In this document: piece after piece, positions 48,284 to 58,040 of the stretch
How the letters are laid out: each line of letters opens with the position of its first letter
How positions within the stretch are numbered: the first letter of the stretch is position 1
Assembly: GCF_000378045.1 (NCBI RefSeq)
Contig: NZ_KB899089.1
Span: 186,001-250,000, forward strand
Source of the DNA: Marinobacterium rhizophilum DSM 18822
GTDB lineage: Bacteria > Pseudomonadota > Gammaproteobacteria > Pseudomonadales > Balneatricaceae
Length of the DNA stretch: 64,000 nucleotides
Direction: 5' to 3'
Notes under the pieces: model-generated
Seen by the model: the letters and a program-made list of their open reading frames with translations, nothing else
Database searches by the model: none
Told to the model about the DNA's origin: nothing
Made by a program: the position numbers and the translations under genes

Positions 48284-48389
48284 CTGTCTTCTTCCACCCT
48301 GGCGTCACGAAAATGCGGCCGAGTTTAGCATTCCCGGCCACGGCATACCTCCGCAAGGTACTCCATCCAGTGACGACCGTCGGCTTGTA

Positions 48390-48872
48390 CTAGTACTGCC
48401 GCGTCTTGTCTTCCTGCCAGGCCTGAATTTTAGGCGACCAGTGGCTCTTGATGAAAGCCAGTACCGCCCAGATCTGATCATCACTGAGCTGGTCTCCAAA
48501 TGCTGGCATGTCGCTGGCGTAGCCCTGCGGCGCATAGGGCGGTACCAGGCCGTCGCGGATAATGCCGAACAGCACCTGGTCGGGATGGTGCCAGGTATGA
48601 CCGCTCTCGTCATGGGGCGGCGCCGGCATACGCCCGCTGAGCAGGCGCTTCTCCCAGTCGGGCTGGCCCTGCAGCCGGCTTTGGTGGCAGGCAACACAGT
48701 ATTGCCCGTAGAGCTGCTTTCCAGTGGCGACCTGAGCGGCATTATGCGGATCGGCTCTGCCGCCCTCAGGGGCCAGCCACTGCACCAGCAGGGCGCCCCC
48801 CAGTGCCAGAAGCACCAGCGTGGCCAGCAGCCATGGCATGATGCCGAATGTCCACGGGGTCTGCTTCGTCAT
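48390..48872 (-). CDS. membrane-anchored class I cytochrome c
   Basis: 160 residues from ATG 48872, which has a strong GGGAGG site; the upstream start is unlikely. N-terminal membrane helix (MPWLLATLVLLALGGALLVQW), then heme site CVACH (with YGQYCVACHQSR) and likely Met ligand in ASDMPAFG. Periplasmic electron carrier; partner not determinable. Same strand as its neighbours. Confidence 0.85.
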   Translation of the reverse strand: MTKQTPWTFGIMPWLLATLVLLALGGALLVQWLAPEGGRADPHNAAQVATGKQLYGQYCVACHQSRLQGQPDWEKRLLSGRMPAPPHDESGHTWHHPDQVLFGIIRDGLVPPYAPQGYASDMPAFGDQLSDDQIWAVLAFIKSHWSPKIQAWQEDKTRQY

Positions 48873-48965
48873 TCTGCCTCCCAGCCGATTCTGCACAACA
48901 TTGTCGCGAGCATGGTTTTACTCCGTTCTGTAGTCATAGATGCATAGGCTTGCCCGAGCCCCTGG

Positions 48966-49418
48966 CTATTCGACAGAAAAGACCTTGGGCATGCCGTCTG
49001 CAATCTCATAAATGGTAAAGGGCGCTGTCTTTTCTCCCATCATGCCGGGTGAGCCCGCCGGCATGCCGGCCAGGGCAATGCCGCGAATTTTTGGCTTTTG
49101 CTCCAGCAGTTGTCTGATCGACGTGACCGGCACATGACCCTCGATCACATAACCGTCAATCAACAGCGTATGGCATCCCTGCAGCTTCTCGGGCACACCG
49201 TTTTGCTGCTTGATAGCCGCCAGGTTCCGGGTCTGGACCACATCGATAGCAAAGCCCTGCGCGGCCAGGTAGTCAGCATGCTCCTGACAGCAGCCGCATT
49301 GCGGATCCTTGTACAGGGTGCCCTTTACCAGAGCCTCCGCCCAGCCGGGTCCGGACAGCGCCAGCCCCATAACCAGTACCACTGGGTTTAACAGTTTCTG
49401 TGCATTTGACAGTTTCAT
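48966..49418 (-). CDS. DUF411-family periplasmic metal-binding protein
   Basis: 150 residues from ATG 49418 preceded by GAGGAAG. Signal peptide, then YKDPQCGCCQEHADYL (CGCC) and HTLLIDGYVIEGHVPV, the DUF411 pattern, and a Met-rich SPGMMGEK. DUF411 proteins are linked to copper homeostasis. The 3' flank on the minus strand has a scrap of multicopper oxidase just upstream of this gene. Confidence 0.87.
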   Translation of the reverse strand: MKLSNAQKLLNPVVLVMGLALSGPGWAEALVKGTLYKDPQCGCCQEHADYLAAQGFAIDVVQTRNLAAIKQQNGVPEKLQGCHTLLIDGYVIEGHVPVTSIRQLLEQKPKIRGIALAGMPAGSPGMMGEKTAPFTIYEIADGMPKVFSVE

Positions 49419-49484
49419 GGTTGCTTCCTCAATTGTATGTAAACGGCGCCAATGTATCGGTAGGTTGCATGCAGGGCATCGCTG

Positions 49485-49535
49485 AAATGCCTCCCGTACA
49501 CCGGCCTGATGTTCAAAAGTGTGGCAATGGAGCAT
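49485..49535 (-). pseudogene. C-terminal scrap of a multicopper oxidase
   Basis: On the minus strand the frame reads MLHCHTFEHQAGVREAF, a match to the copper-site end of multicopper oxidases (H-C-H-x3-H-x3-G-M) with one residue missing and Met replaced by Val. A stop lies three codons upstream and no further oxidase sequence is visible. The frame then runs into the DUF411 leader. Such oxidases often sit beside DUF411 genes, so this is probably a deletion remnant. Confidence 0.5.
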
Positions 49536-49629
49536 TCGACTCTAAGGCGCCGGGGCTTGGCGCACGCTCAAAAGCCGCATGTACTGCAACGGGTTTAACG
49601 GGCCGCCCCTGAAGGCAGCCAAAGGGACA

Positions 49630-49968
49630 TCAGGCGCGCCGTGGAGGCTGAGGCTCGGGAACCGGGGGAAGGGATCTGTGAAAATGGGGCAGGGACGCCC
49701 GCAGTATTGCGCCGGGCAGATGCAGCGGTGCGCTGGGATTATTCAGGGTCGCCGGCACGCTGATGCAGGTGCCGCTGATACATTCATTGAGCAATGTGTC
49801 ATCGTCGCCACAGCCACCGCAGTTGTCCATCTTGTCCATCTGGATGACAGGCATGAACATCATCGACGTATCCATCTGGGCACGTGCCGTGCCCTGCAAA
49901 GACAGGCTCAGCATCAGACAGATCAGTGTGAAGATCACCAGCAGGCGCTGTGTCGAAATAACTTTCAT
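49630..49968 (-). CDS. small secreted Cys-rich protein
   Basis: 112 residues from ATG 49968. Signal peptide (LLVIFTLICLMLSLSLQG, cleavage near ARAQ), Met-rich MDTSMMFMPVIQMDKMD, then a Cys cluster NCGGCGDDDTLLNECISGTC. Resembles in layout the short secreted proteins found in copper clusters, but no family is recognised. It precedes the DUF411 gene on the same strand. Confidence 0.55.
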   Translation of the reverse strand: MKVISTQRLLVIFTLICLMLSLSLQGTARAQMDTSMMFMPVIQMDKMDNCGGCGDDDTLLNECISGTCISVPATLNNPSAPLHLPGAILRASLPHFHRSLPPVPEPQPPRRA

Positions 49969-50320
49969 AATGCGGGCATTACAGCATGGGCCCTTCGGCG
50001 TATCAAGACACAATGGTTGCAAAACCGGCATCCCGATCCGGCAGAGGCAACGCACTGATATGGGGCTGAACATGCGGGAAAAGTCGTTAAAACACGACAT
50101 AACATTGCCTTAAGCGGGGTATCGACTTATCCTATCGGGTTTTCTGCCGCCGTGTTCTGTATCTAGGTCAATGGGGCCCGGCGCGCGTGATACCGGCGAG
50201 TTATTGTATGCCACCTACCTGTGCATCCGGCGCATTGTTCCGGGCAACCTGCACAGGGCCGCAGGCCCGGTATGACGCCTTGCCAACTTTCCGTTTTGAT
50301 TTAGCAGACAGGACTATGTA
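49969..50320. promoter_or_regulatory. gene-free region before purE
   Basis: No gene is supported in these 352 bases. A small hairpin GGGCC-GCA-GGCCC (50256-50268) lies ~50 bases before purE. I do not find a PurR-type operator (ACGCAAACGTTTGC-like). Confidence 0.45.
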
Positions 50321-50809
50321 ATGACTGTAAAAGTCGCCATTGTGATGGGATCCCGTTCCGACTGGCCCACCATGAAAGAGGCTGCCGACATTCTGGATAC
50401 GCTCGGCGTGTCCTACCATGCCGAGGTGGTTTCCGCCCACCGCACGCCGGACAAGATGTTCAGTTTTGCCGAAGAGGCCGCCGAGCGCGGTTTTGAAGTC
50501 ATCATCGCCGGCGCCGGCGGTGCCGCCCACCTGCCGGGCATGATCAGCAGTAAGACGCTGGTGCCGGTACTGGGCGTACCGGTGCAGAGCAAAGCGCTCA
50601 GCGGCATGGACAGCCTCTACTCCATCGTGCAGATGCCCCGCGGCGTGACCGTTGGCACCCTGGCGATTGGCGGTGCCGGCGCCTTTAACGCCGGCCTGAT
50701 GGCCATCCAGATGCTGGCAGTACACGATCCGGCACTGCGCGAACGCCTGCAGCAATGGCGCAACGCCCAGTCCCAGGCAGTACTGGACAACCCGGATCCC
50801 AGGAGCTGA
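50321..50809 (+). CDS. purE: N5-carboxyaminoimidazole ribonucleotide mutase
   Basis: 162 residues. PurE class I motifs: [65 protein letters not shown]. It converts N5-CAIR to CAIR in purine synthesis. AGGA precedes the ATG. Its stop is next to purK's start. Confidence 0.95.
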   Translation: MTVKVAIVMGSRSDWPTMKEAADILDTLGVSYHAEVVSAHRTPDKMFSFAEEAAERGFEVIIAGAGGAAHLPGMISSKTLVPVLGVPVQSKALSGMDSLYSIVQMPRGVTVGTLAIGGAGAFNAGLMAIQMLAVHDPALRERLQQWRNAQSQAVLDNPDPRS

Positions 50810-51892
50810 ATGATGTTGTTGCCACGAGTAGCGATTATCGGTAACGGTCAGCTTGGTCGCATGCTGAAACAGGCGGGTGCACCCATGGGGCTGGAGGTTA
50901 TACCCTGCGACCCGAGCCTCGATGAGCCGGTTGCACTGAATCCGGACGATGTGGTGACGGTTGAGCAGGAACTCTGGCCCGATACCCCGCGAAGCCGCCA
51001 GCTGACGGCCCACCCCGGCTTTCTCAACGCCCGCGCCACCCAGGTGATCAGGGACCGGCTGAGCGAGAAAAGCCTGCTCGACCACCTCAAGATAGGCACG
51101 GCCCCCTGGTGCAACATCACCGCGGACCACACCACCGAGCACCTGGCCCTGGTTGGCGAGAAGCTGGTGATCAAGCGTCGTCAGGGCGGCTATGACGGTC
51201 GCGGACAGTGGCGCTGGAAGCAGGGCGAGCCTGCACTGGATGAGTGGCTGGGCGAATGCATCGCCGAGAAGATGATTCCGTTCGAAGAAGAGGTTTCACT
51301 GATCGGCGCCCGCGGACACGACGGCAAATGTGTCTTCTATCCACTGACGCTGAACCTGCACCAGCAGGGCATCCTGCACGCCAGTGTCGCCGGCCTGCCC
51401 CGGCTGGAGCCGCTGCAGGCGACCGCCGAAGAGTGGCTCACCCGTATCATGGTTGAACTGGACTACGTCGGCGTAATGGCGATGGAGTGCTTTGTCGTGG
51501 ACGGTACCTTGCTGGTGAACGAACTGGCGCCACGCGTGCACAACAGCGGCCACTGGACCCAGGCCGGCGCCAATCCGAGCCAGTTTGGCCTGCACCTGCG
51601 CGCCGTGGCGGACCTGCCGCTGCATACACCACAGATCCACGGCATCAGCGTCATGTGGAATCTGCTGGGCCGTGACTGGTCAACCGACTGGCTGGCCGTA
51701 CCGGGCTGCGACGTGCACTGGTACGACAAGGAAATCCGGCCCGGGCGCAAGGTGGGCCACGTCAACCTGAACCTGCCCAATCACGCACTGTTGCAGGACA
51801 GCCTCAATCAGCTGGCCGATCTGCTGCCCGAAGATGACCGCAGCCCGCTGCTCTGGGCACTGCGCGAGATACAGGCCGACAGCCCTGCCTGA
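50810..51892 (+). CDS. purK: N5-carboxyaminoimidazole ribonucleotide synthetase
   Basis: 360 residues. ATP-grasp family: IGNGQLGRMLKQAGAPMGL, KRRQGGYDGRGQW, EEVSLIGARG, MAMECFVVDGTLLVNELAPR with HNSGHWTQ. It makes N5-CAIR from AIR, bicarbonate and ATP, and works directly before PurE's step. The gene order purE-purK is usual. Starts one base after the purE stop. Confidence 0.95.
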   Translation: MMLLPRVAIIGNGQLGRMLKQAGAPMGLEVIPCDPSLDEPVALNPDDVVTVEQELWPDTPRSRQLTAHPGFLNARATQVIRDRLSEKSLLDHLKIGTAPWCNITADHTTEHLALVGEKLVIKRRQGGYDGRGQWRWKQGEPALDEWLGECIAEKMIPFEEEVSLIGARGHDGKCVFYPLTLNLHQQGILHASVAGLPRLEPLQATAEEWLTRIMVELDYVGVMAMECFVVDGTLLVNELAPRVHNSGHWTQAGANPSQFGLHLRAVADLPLHTPQIHGISVMWNLLGRDWSTDWLAVPGCDVHWYDKEIRPGRKVGHVNLNLPNHALLQDSLNQLADLLPEDDRSPLLWALREIQADSPA

Positions 51893-51912
51893 GCAGGCGG
51901 TCCCTGAAACGC

Positions 51913-51953
51913 AAAAAAGCCGGTGCAGGCGATATCCTGCACCGGCTTTTTTT
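51913..51953. terminator. bidirectional terminator between purK and the RND operon
   Basis: Perfect 17-bp stem (51913-51929 with 51936-51952) centred on GCCGGTGCAGG/CCTGCACCGGC, with flanking A- and T-runs. Ends purK (+) and the convergent efflux operon (-). Confidence 0.92.
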
Positions 51954-52001
51954 GGGCTGCCCAGGTGGGTGAAACACCCCTTGAAACAGCCCTGCGTCCG
52001 A

Positions 52002-55000
52002 TCAGGACGCTGCTGGCGCGTGCGGAGGTGCCTCCACCTCAGCGGGTGACGGTTCAGGCCGCAACCACCTGCGCAGATCCTCCAGCACCAGGTAGTTCAC
52101 CGGCACCAGCAGCAGGGTTATAAAGGTGGCGAAAAGGATGCCAAAACCCAGTGATACCGCCATGGGGATCAGGAACTGTGCCTGGGTCGACTGCTCAAAG
52201 AGCAACGGCATCAGGCCAAAGAAAGTTGTCAACGAAGTGAGCAGCACAGGACGAAAACGTGAGCTGCCCGCGGCCAGCACCGAGCGCAGCAGGGCCCGTT
52301 CGCTGCCATTGGACTCCGATCGCCGTTTATTGATGAAGTCCACCAGCACCAGGCTGTCGTTGACCACCACGCCAATCAGGGCCATGAGCCCCATCATGCT
52401 CATGATGGTCAGATCCATGCCCATGATCCAGTGCCCGATGACCGCACCGATGGCGCCAAAGGGAATCACCGACATTACGATCAGTGGCTGCAGATAGGAG
52501 CGAAACGGGATCGCCAGCAGGCTATAGATCACAAAAAGCACAAATCCAAGCCCCAGCAGCAGCGAGCCAAAGGATTCCTCCTGCTCTCGGGCTTCACCTT
52601 CCAGGCTGTACGACACGCCTGGATACTGCAACATCAGGTCATCCAGGAAAGTGCGCAGGTCCTGTGTCAGCACCGTCATGTTGGTGGCTTGCTTGTCCAG
52701 ATCGGCGGTCACGCTGACGGTCCGAAAACGGTCGATGCGGTAGATCGCCGCCGGGCTCTTGCCGGGCTTGAATGTCGCCACATGCGCCAGCGGCACCGCG
52801 CTGCCGTCATCCAGCCGGATCAGCAGTCCCTGCAAGCTGGCAACGGACTGGCGCTCAGACTCCGGCAGACGCACCATGACCCGCACATCGTCACGCCCGC
52901 GCTGCACCCGCTGCACTTCGATACCAAAAAAGGCCTGGCGCACCTGGCTGATCAACTGAGACCTTGTCAGCCCCAGCGCTTCGCCCTGGGGGGTCAGCTC
53001 CAGCTGGATTTCCTCCTTGCCATCGGACAGGTTGTCGACGATATCGAACAGTGTCGGATAGGAGGCGAGGCGCGTCTTGACCCTGTCGGCCGCCTCGGAC
53101 AGGCGGCGCAGATCCTGGCCGCTGAGCTGGATATCGACCGGATCACTGACACGGCCTATTTCCGCTCGATAGGTGAGTGACTCCGCTCCCGGCACCTGCC
53201 CCACGGCATCGCGCCACTCGCGCACCAGCGCCGAGCTGGTGATATCGCTGCTGCGCTCCTCGGGGGACTGAATTTCGAACCGCACGGAGCCCGTGTGGGA
53301 ACGGCCGCCGGCGGACCCCGTGGTCGCCAGAATGTTCAGTACCACGCTCTGGCCCGAGACCGGGTCCCGGTACTTGTCCTTCAGTGCCCGTGCCGCATCC
53401 ACCATGCGCACGATATAGCGGTCGGTCACCTCGAACGGGGTGCCGGTCGGCAGTGTCAGGGATGCGCGCGCCGTTTCACTCTGGATACGCGGGAAAAACA
53501 CGAACCGCGTCCAGCCACTCAGAATCATGCTGAGAATCAGGACGAGAATGCCGCCAAAGAGCGCAAGCGTAATGTAGCGACGCCGCAGACACAGCTTGAG
53601 CAAGGGCCGGTAATAGCGCAACACCGCACGCTCGAAGCCATCGGCAAAACTCTGCTGCCAGCGCTCCAGCCGGGACTGACCGGTCGTATGCTGGCGCAGC
53701 CGAATATGCTTGAGGTGCGAGGGCAGCACAAACTTGGATTCGATCAGGGAGAACAGCAGCACCGGAATCACCACCGCCGGAATCTGCGCAAAGAACACAC
53801 CGCGCCGCCCTTCGATAAATGCCAGCGGCAGAAAAGCCGCCACCGTCGTCAGGACCCCGAAAGTCACCGGTATGGCAACTTCCTGGGTGCCGCGAATGGC
53901 CGCATGCAGGCTGCTTTCGGCCCGGCGCATGTGACTGTAGACGTTTTCCCCGGTGACGATGGCGTCATCCACAACGATACCCAGCACCAGGATAAAGCCA
54001 AACAGGCTCATGATATTCAGACTGACACCCAGTATTGGCAACAGCAGAAAGGCGCCCATGAAACTGATCGGGATCCCCATGAACACCCAGAGTGCGATGG
54101 ACGGGCGCAGAAACAGGGTCAGCAGCAACAGCACCAGAACGCCGCCCTGCAGCGCATTGGAGAGCAGGGTATTAAGACGCTTTTTCACCACCTCCGAGTC
54201 GTCGTCCCAGAAGCTCAGTGACATGCCCGCCGGTAACCCGGCCTGTTGCGCGGCGATATACTCCTTCACCGCATTGGCCACGCCGATGGCGCTCTGGTTG
54301 CCAACCCGATACACCTCGATCATCGCCGCCTGCTGACCGTTAAGGCGGGTGCGCAACGGAACCTCCTCAAAGCCGTCATTCACCCCCGCCACATCCCCCA
54401 GTCGAATGATGCTGCCGTCCGGGTTGGTCTTGATCACCACACGCTCGAATTCGTCCCGCTGGTAGGCCTGCCCCTTGGAGCGCAGCAGAATATCGCCGCC
54501 GTCGGTGCGCAAATTGCCGGCCGAGAGGTCGATGGAGCCGCCGTCGATGGCGGCGGAAATATCCGCCAGCGTCAGGTCGTATTCCCGCAACCGGTCCTGT
54601 GACAGCTCCACGGAAATTTCGTAATCGCGTACCGCATCCAGATCAACCTGGGTTACCTCGGGCAGGCGCGCCAGGTCATCGCGCACCCGCTCGGCGTATT
54701 CGCGGATCTCACGCTCGGAAAAATCCCCCGATACCGTGACCGACAGCACTTCGCGGCGACGCTGTGCCAGACTGATGACCGGCCGGTCCGCTTCGGTGGG
54801 CAGCGTATTGATGCCGTCGACCCGGCTCTTGATATCGGCCAGCAGCTCACGCGGGTCATAATCGCTGTCGATCTCGATATCGATCCTGGCCGTGCCTTCC
54901 TGTGAGCGGCTGCTGATTTTCTCGATACCCTCCAGATCCTGGACGGCCTCCTCGATGCGTATCGTGACGCCCTGTTCCACATCCTCCGGCGTGGCACCGC

Positions 55001-55151
55001 GCAGCGACACTGAGACACTGACCACATCCGCCTCAAAGGAAGGAAACACCTCCAGTGGAATCCGCGTGGACAGCGACATGATGCCGCCGAACAGAATGCA
55101 GACCATCAGCAGGTTGGCGGCGACATGGTTACGGGCGAACCAGGCGATCAT
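52002..55151 (-). CDS. RND-family efflux pump, inner-membrane subunit
   Basis: 1049 residues, twelve membrane helices expected (a first helix near residue 10, TM4 with GIVVDDAIVTGEN carrying the proton-relay Asp pair). Periplasmic loops as in AcrB/MdtB-like pumps. The N-terminus (ARNHVAANLLMVCILFGGI) resembles the CusA/AcrB branch used by lipophilic-compound exporters. Drives export through the adaptor and outer-membrane subunits encoded upstream on the same strand (4-base overlap with the adaptor). Confidence 0.92.
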   Translation of the reverse strand: MIAWFARNHVAANLLMVCILFGGIMSLSTRIPLEVFPSFEADVVSVSVSLRGATPEDVEQGVTIRIEEAVQDLEGIEKISSRSQEGTARIDIEIDSDYDPRELLADIKSRVDGINTLPTEADRPVISLAQRRREVLSVTVSGDFSEREIREYAERVRDDLARLPEVTQVDLDAVRDYEISVELSQDRLREYDLTLADISAAIDGGSIDLSAGNLRTDGGDILLRSKGQAYQRDEFERVVIKTNPDGSIIRLGDVAGVNDGFEEVPLRTRLNGQQAAMIEVYRVGNQSAIGVANAVKEYIAAQQAGLPAGMSLSFWDDDSEVVKKRLNTLLSNALQGGVLVLLLLTLFLRPSIALWVFMGIPISFMGAFLLLPILGVSLNIMSLFGFILVLGIVVDDAIVTGENVYSHMRRAESSLHAAIRGTQEVAIPVTFGVLTTVAAFLPLAFIEGRRGVFFAQIPAVVIPVLLFSLIESKFVLPSHLKHIRLRQHTTGQSRLERWQQSFADGFERAVLRYYRPLLKLCLRRRYITLALFGGILVLILSMILSGWTRFVFFPRIQSETARASLTLPTGTPFEVTDRYIVRMVDAARALKDKYRDPVSGQSVVLNILATTGSAGGRSHTGSVRFEIQSPEERSSDITSSALVREWRDAVGQVPGAESLTYRAEIGRVSDPVDIQLSGQDLRRLSEAADRVKTRLASYPTLFDIVDNLSDGKEEIQLELTPQGEALGLTRSQLISQVRQAFFGIEVQRVQRGRDDVRVMVRLPESERQSVASLQGLLIRLDDGSAVPLAHVATFKPGKSPAAIYRIDRFRTVSVTADLDKQATNMTVLTQDLRTFLDDLMLQYPGVSYSLEGEAREQEESFGSLLLGLGFVLFVIYSLLAIPFRSYLQPLIVMSVIPFGAIGAVIGHWIMGMDLTIMSMMGLMALIGVVVNDSLVLVDFINKRRSESNGSERALLRSVLAAGSSRFRPVLLTSLTTFFGLMPLLFEQSTQAQFLIPMAVSLGFGILFATFITLLLVPVNYLVLEDLRRWLRPEPSPAEVEAPPHAPAAS

Positions 55152-56353
55152 GATCCGGCACCCTTGCCTTCACCCGACTCGGGGCTGGCAATCGCCTGGG
55201 ATGCATTCATCACCTGCACCCGGGTTCCGCTGTTCACCTGGCCCAGCGCCGTGGTGACCAGCAGGTCACCGGCCTTGAGCCCCGCCCCTATGAGCGCTTC
55301 AGTACCGTTTTGCCACAGCACCTCGACGTCCTGGCGCCGCAGCAGACCATCGTCCACCAGGTAGACATAGCTGCCCTGGTAAAGGGTGCTGTTGGGGATC
55401 ACAAGCACCGACTGCAGCAGCCGCCCCTCGATCTGTGCGCTGACATACTGATTGATCTTCAGCGGCTGGCGGCCCTGCGCCTTGAGCCCGTAAGGATCGT
55501 CAATCACCGCCACCACATGCAGCTGCTGACTGCGGGTATCGATGGCGCCCTCGGTACGCACGATTTGTCCCTGCCAGCTCTGGCTGCCCGCCAGCGTGGA
55601 GTTCAGCGTGACCGCCGGCAGCACCTGATCCGGCGCGCTGTCGTAGCGATAGGCTTCGGGCAGGCGAATAAAGTCCAGCTCCTGGTTCTTCAGTGGCAGG
55701 CGCACTTCGACATAATCGATGGCATAGATTTCCGCCAGGGTCGTACTGCTGTTCACCAGCTGTCCGACATCCACCGACTTGGACAGCACCCGCCCGGCAA
55801 AAGGCGCCACTATGCGCGTACGCTCCAGGTTGAGCTGTGCCTGGCGCACGGCAGCCTGCGCCGAATCCCGGCTGGCCCGCGCGGCCGCCAGCTGTGGCTG
55901 GCGTGATACCAGGGCCGGTGGCGCTTCGGAGTTGCCCAGCCGTCGCCAGTCCTGCAGAGCCTGCTCCGCCTGGGCCTGCTCCTCCTGCAGGGCCTGTTCG
56001 GCCTGGGCCAGATTTGCCCGCGCTGTCGCCAGTGCTGCTTCATAGTCCCGCGCATCGATGCGCAGCAGCAAGTCACCCTGCTCAAAAAAGCCCCCCTCAC
56101 GGAAATCCGCCCCGACCTCCAGGATCTCGCCGGTCACCTGGGGCAGGAGCGTGCTCTGAGTACGTGGGCGGACAACGCCGTAGCTTTGCAGCCGTACCCT
56201 ATAGTCCTGCGGCTGCACAGTCTGGACCTCGACCCGCACGCTGGGCACCGGCGGGCTGCTGCTGCGACTCGCCTGGGGACGATTCAACATTATCAGGGCG
56301 GCCGCAGCACAGAAGACCGCAAAGACAGCAATGGGTAAGAGTTTTCTGATCAT
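55148..56353 (-). CDS. RND efflux periplasmic adaptor (MFP) subunit
   Basis: 401 residues. N-terminal membrane anchor (LLPIAVFAVFCAAAALIML), lipoyl/hairpin domains (GEILEVGADFREGGFFEQGDLL in parts, and an alpha-hairpin LAQAEQALQEEQAQAEQAL), then GRVLSKSVDVGQLV and the beta-barrel region. Couples the pump and the outer-membrane factor. Overlaps both neighbours by four bases, so the three genes form one operon. Confidence 0.92.
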   Translation of the reverse strand: MIRKLLPIAVFAVFCAAAALIMLNRPQASRSSSPPVPSVRVEVQTVQPQDYRVRLQSYGVVRPRTQSTLLPQVTGEILEVGADFREGGFFEQGDLLLRIDARDYEAALATARANLAQAEQALQEEQAQAEQALQDWRRLGNSEAPPALVSRQPQLAAARASRDSAQAAVRQAQLNLERTRIVAPFAGRVLSKSVDVGQLVNSSTTLAEIYAIDYVEVRLPLKNQELDFIRLPEAYRYDSAPDQVLPAVTLNSTLAGSQSWQGQIVRTEGAIDTRSQQLHVVAVIDDPYGLKAQGRQPLKINQYVSAQIEGRLLQSVLVIPNSTLYQGSYVYLVDDGLLRRQDVEVLWQNGTEALIGAGLKAGDLLVTTALGQVNSGTRVQVMNASQAIASPESGEGKGAGS

Positions 56354-57834
56354 GCGTCTTGATCGCCAGTTAGGATTGCGGACGGAAGAGGGGACAGCTT
56401 TGCAGCGGGGGCCGGCGCGTTGGCGTCGGCCGGGGCGAAATCGCCTCCCAGGGCCCGGTGCAGCGCCACACGGTTGGTCAGCAGGTCGGCACGCAGGTCA
56501 ATCACCGCGGTCTGCGCATCGAGCGAACGTCGCTGGGCTTCCAGCACCGTGCTGTACTCCACCAGCCCCTTGCGATACTGCGCAAACGCCAGCTCCTCGG
56601 CCAACAGCGCATTGCGCTCTGCCTGCAGGTACTGTCCATACTGCTGCTGCAGGGCGCTGGCGCGACTCAATGCGGTTTCGACCTCGGCAAAGGCACTGAA
56701 TACCAGCCCCAGGTACTGCTGCTCAAGCGCATCGACGCGTGCCTGTGCCTGTGCTTCGCCCGCCTTGAGGCGACCGGCATTAAACAGTGGCTGGGTCAGC
56801 CCTCCCGCCAGCGACCACGCCAGGCTGCCGCTCAGCAACTCCGACAGGCGGCTGGCGCTGTCACCCAGGCTGGCACTGATCGTAAGCGCCGGAAAACGCT
56901 CCTTGTGTGCGATGGCGCGGGCGGCATCAGCCGCCAGCAGCTCCATCCAGGCTGACGTCAGGTCAGGACGACGGCGCAACAGCGTTCCCGGCACGCCGGC
57001 CGGCAGCGTGGCGTCCAGCACCGGCAGGGCGCTCAGCGTGGCCCAGCGGCCATCGGGATAGCGCCCCAACAGCAACTGGAGCTGGCGCACAGCCTCGCTA
57101 CGCAACTGATTCTGCGCCTCAACCCGGGCCTGCTCACTCTGTACGTCATTACGCGCCAGGTAGACATCCAGCGCGCTGCCCAGCCCGAGCCGATAGCCGG
57201 ACTCGATAATCTCCAGGTTTTGCTCAAGGTTGCTAAGGCGACGGCTAAACAGGGCCAGGCGCTGCTCCACGGCCTGCAGATCGAACCAGGCCGTCGCCAG
57301 GTCACTGGCCAGAGTCAGCCGCGCCCCAGCCAGATCTGCCCGTCGCGCGGCCAGGGTCATGTTTGCCTGACGCTCGGTGTCACTCAACTTGCCCCACAGA
57401 TCCAGCTCCCAGCCCAGATTCAGGCCAGCGTCCAGCCGGGATATGCCATTGCCGGAGCCACTGCCAGAACGGCTGGCGTCCAGTTCGAGCTGCAGTTCGG
57501 GGTACAGCACAGCACCGGCCACCCGCAGATTCTGCTCTGCCTGGCGCACCAGTGCGCGCTGTTCGGCCAGGCTATAGCTGCCCGTCAGCCCTTCCTGCAC
57601 CAGGGACTCCAGTACTGGATCCTTCAGTGTCTGCAGCCAGCCAGGGCCGGGCTCCGTATCGCCGGCGTCCGCGGCCTGCCACTGCTCCGGCATGCCGGAC
57701 GGGGGCGCAACCGTGCGAACAGCACTGGAACTGCAGCCGGTCAGCAGCAGCGCAAGCAGACTTGAATACAACACAGCGGGTTTGAGGTTGAACACGCGCT
57801 CCGGATCTCCTGCCAGCGAGGGGTAACAGTTCAT
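56350..57834 (-). CDS. RND efflux outer-membrane lipoprotein (NodT/OprM type)
   Basis: 494 residues from ATG 57834; GTG 57795 (481 residues) is an alternative because the lipoprotein signal VFNLKPAVLYSSLLALLLTGC is more normal from there. Lipobox LTGC at the start of the mature part. Two TolC-type repeats are visible (RQAEQNLRVAGAVLYPEL, GLGSALDVYLARND; YRKGLVEYSTVLEAQR). Forms the trimeric exit duct. First gene of the pump operon, 206 bases after the LysR gene. Confidence 0.88.
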   Translation of the reverse strand: MNCYPSLAGDPERVFNLKPAVLYSSLLALLLTGCSSSAVRTVAPPSGMPEQWQAADAGDTEPGPGWLQTLKDPVLESLVQEGLTGSYSLAEQRALVRQAEQNLRVAGAVLYPELQLELDASRSGSGSGNGISRLDAGLNLGWELDLWGKLSDTERQANMTLAARRADLAGARLTLASDLATAWFDLQAVEQRLALFSRRLSNLEQNLEIIESGYRLGLGSALDVYLARNDVQSEQARVEAQNQLRSEAVRQLQLLLGRYPDGRWATLSALPVLDATLPAGVPGTLLRRRPDLTSAWMELLAADAARAIAHKERFPALTISASLGDSASRLSELLSGSLAWSLAGGLTQPLFNAGRLKAGEAQAQARVDALEQQYLGLVFSAFAEVETALSRASALQQQYGQYLQAERNALLAEELAFAQYRKGLVEYSTVLEAQRRSLDAQTAVIDLRADLLTNRVALHRALGGDFAPADANAPAPAAKLSPLPSAILTGDQDA

Positions 57835-58040
57835 TATTGACTCGGCGGGCCACGCCCCCACACCAATCACACTTCCAGCCACCTGTACCTGTTACTGCGG
57901 GGCGACGAAGAAACAGGCATAACCCCGGTATGTCCGTAAAGTTAACAGCATAAGGGATTCCGTACAGTGGCGCAGTGCGCTTAACCTTTCTTTACGCAGG
58001 CGCACAAATAATGGATGACATGCACCGAAGAGCCCGCTTG

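Noticed and set aside
50101-50320. Purine riboswitch or PurR operator before purE
   Set aside because: No purine-aptamer core and no ACGCAAACGTTTGC-like dyad; only a small GC hairpin.
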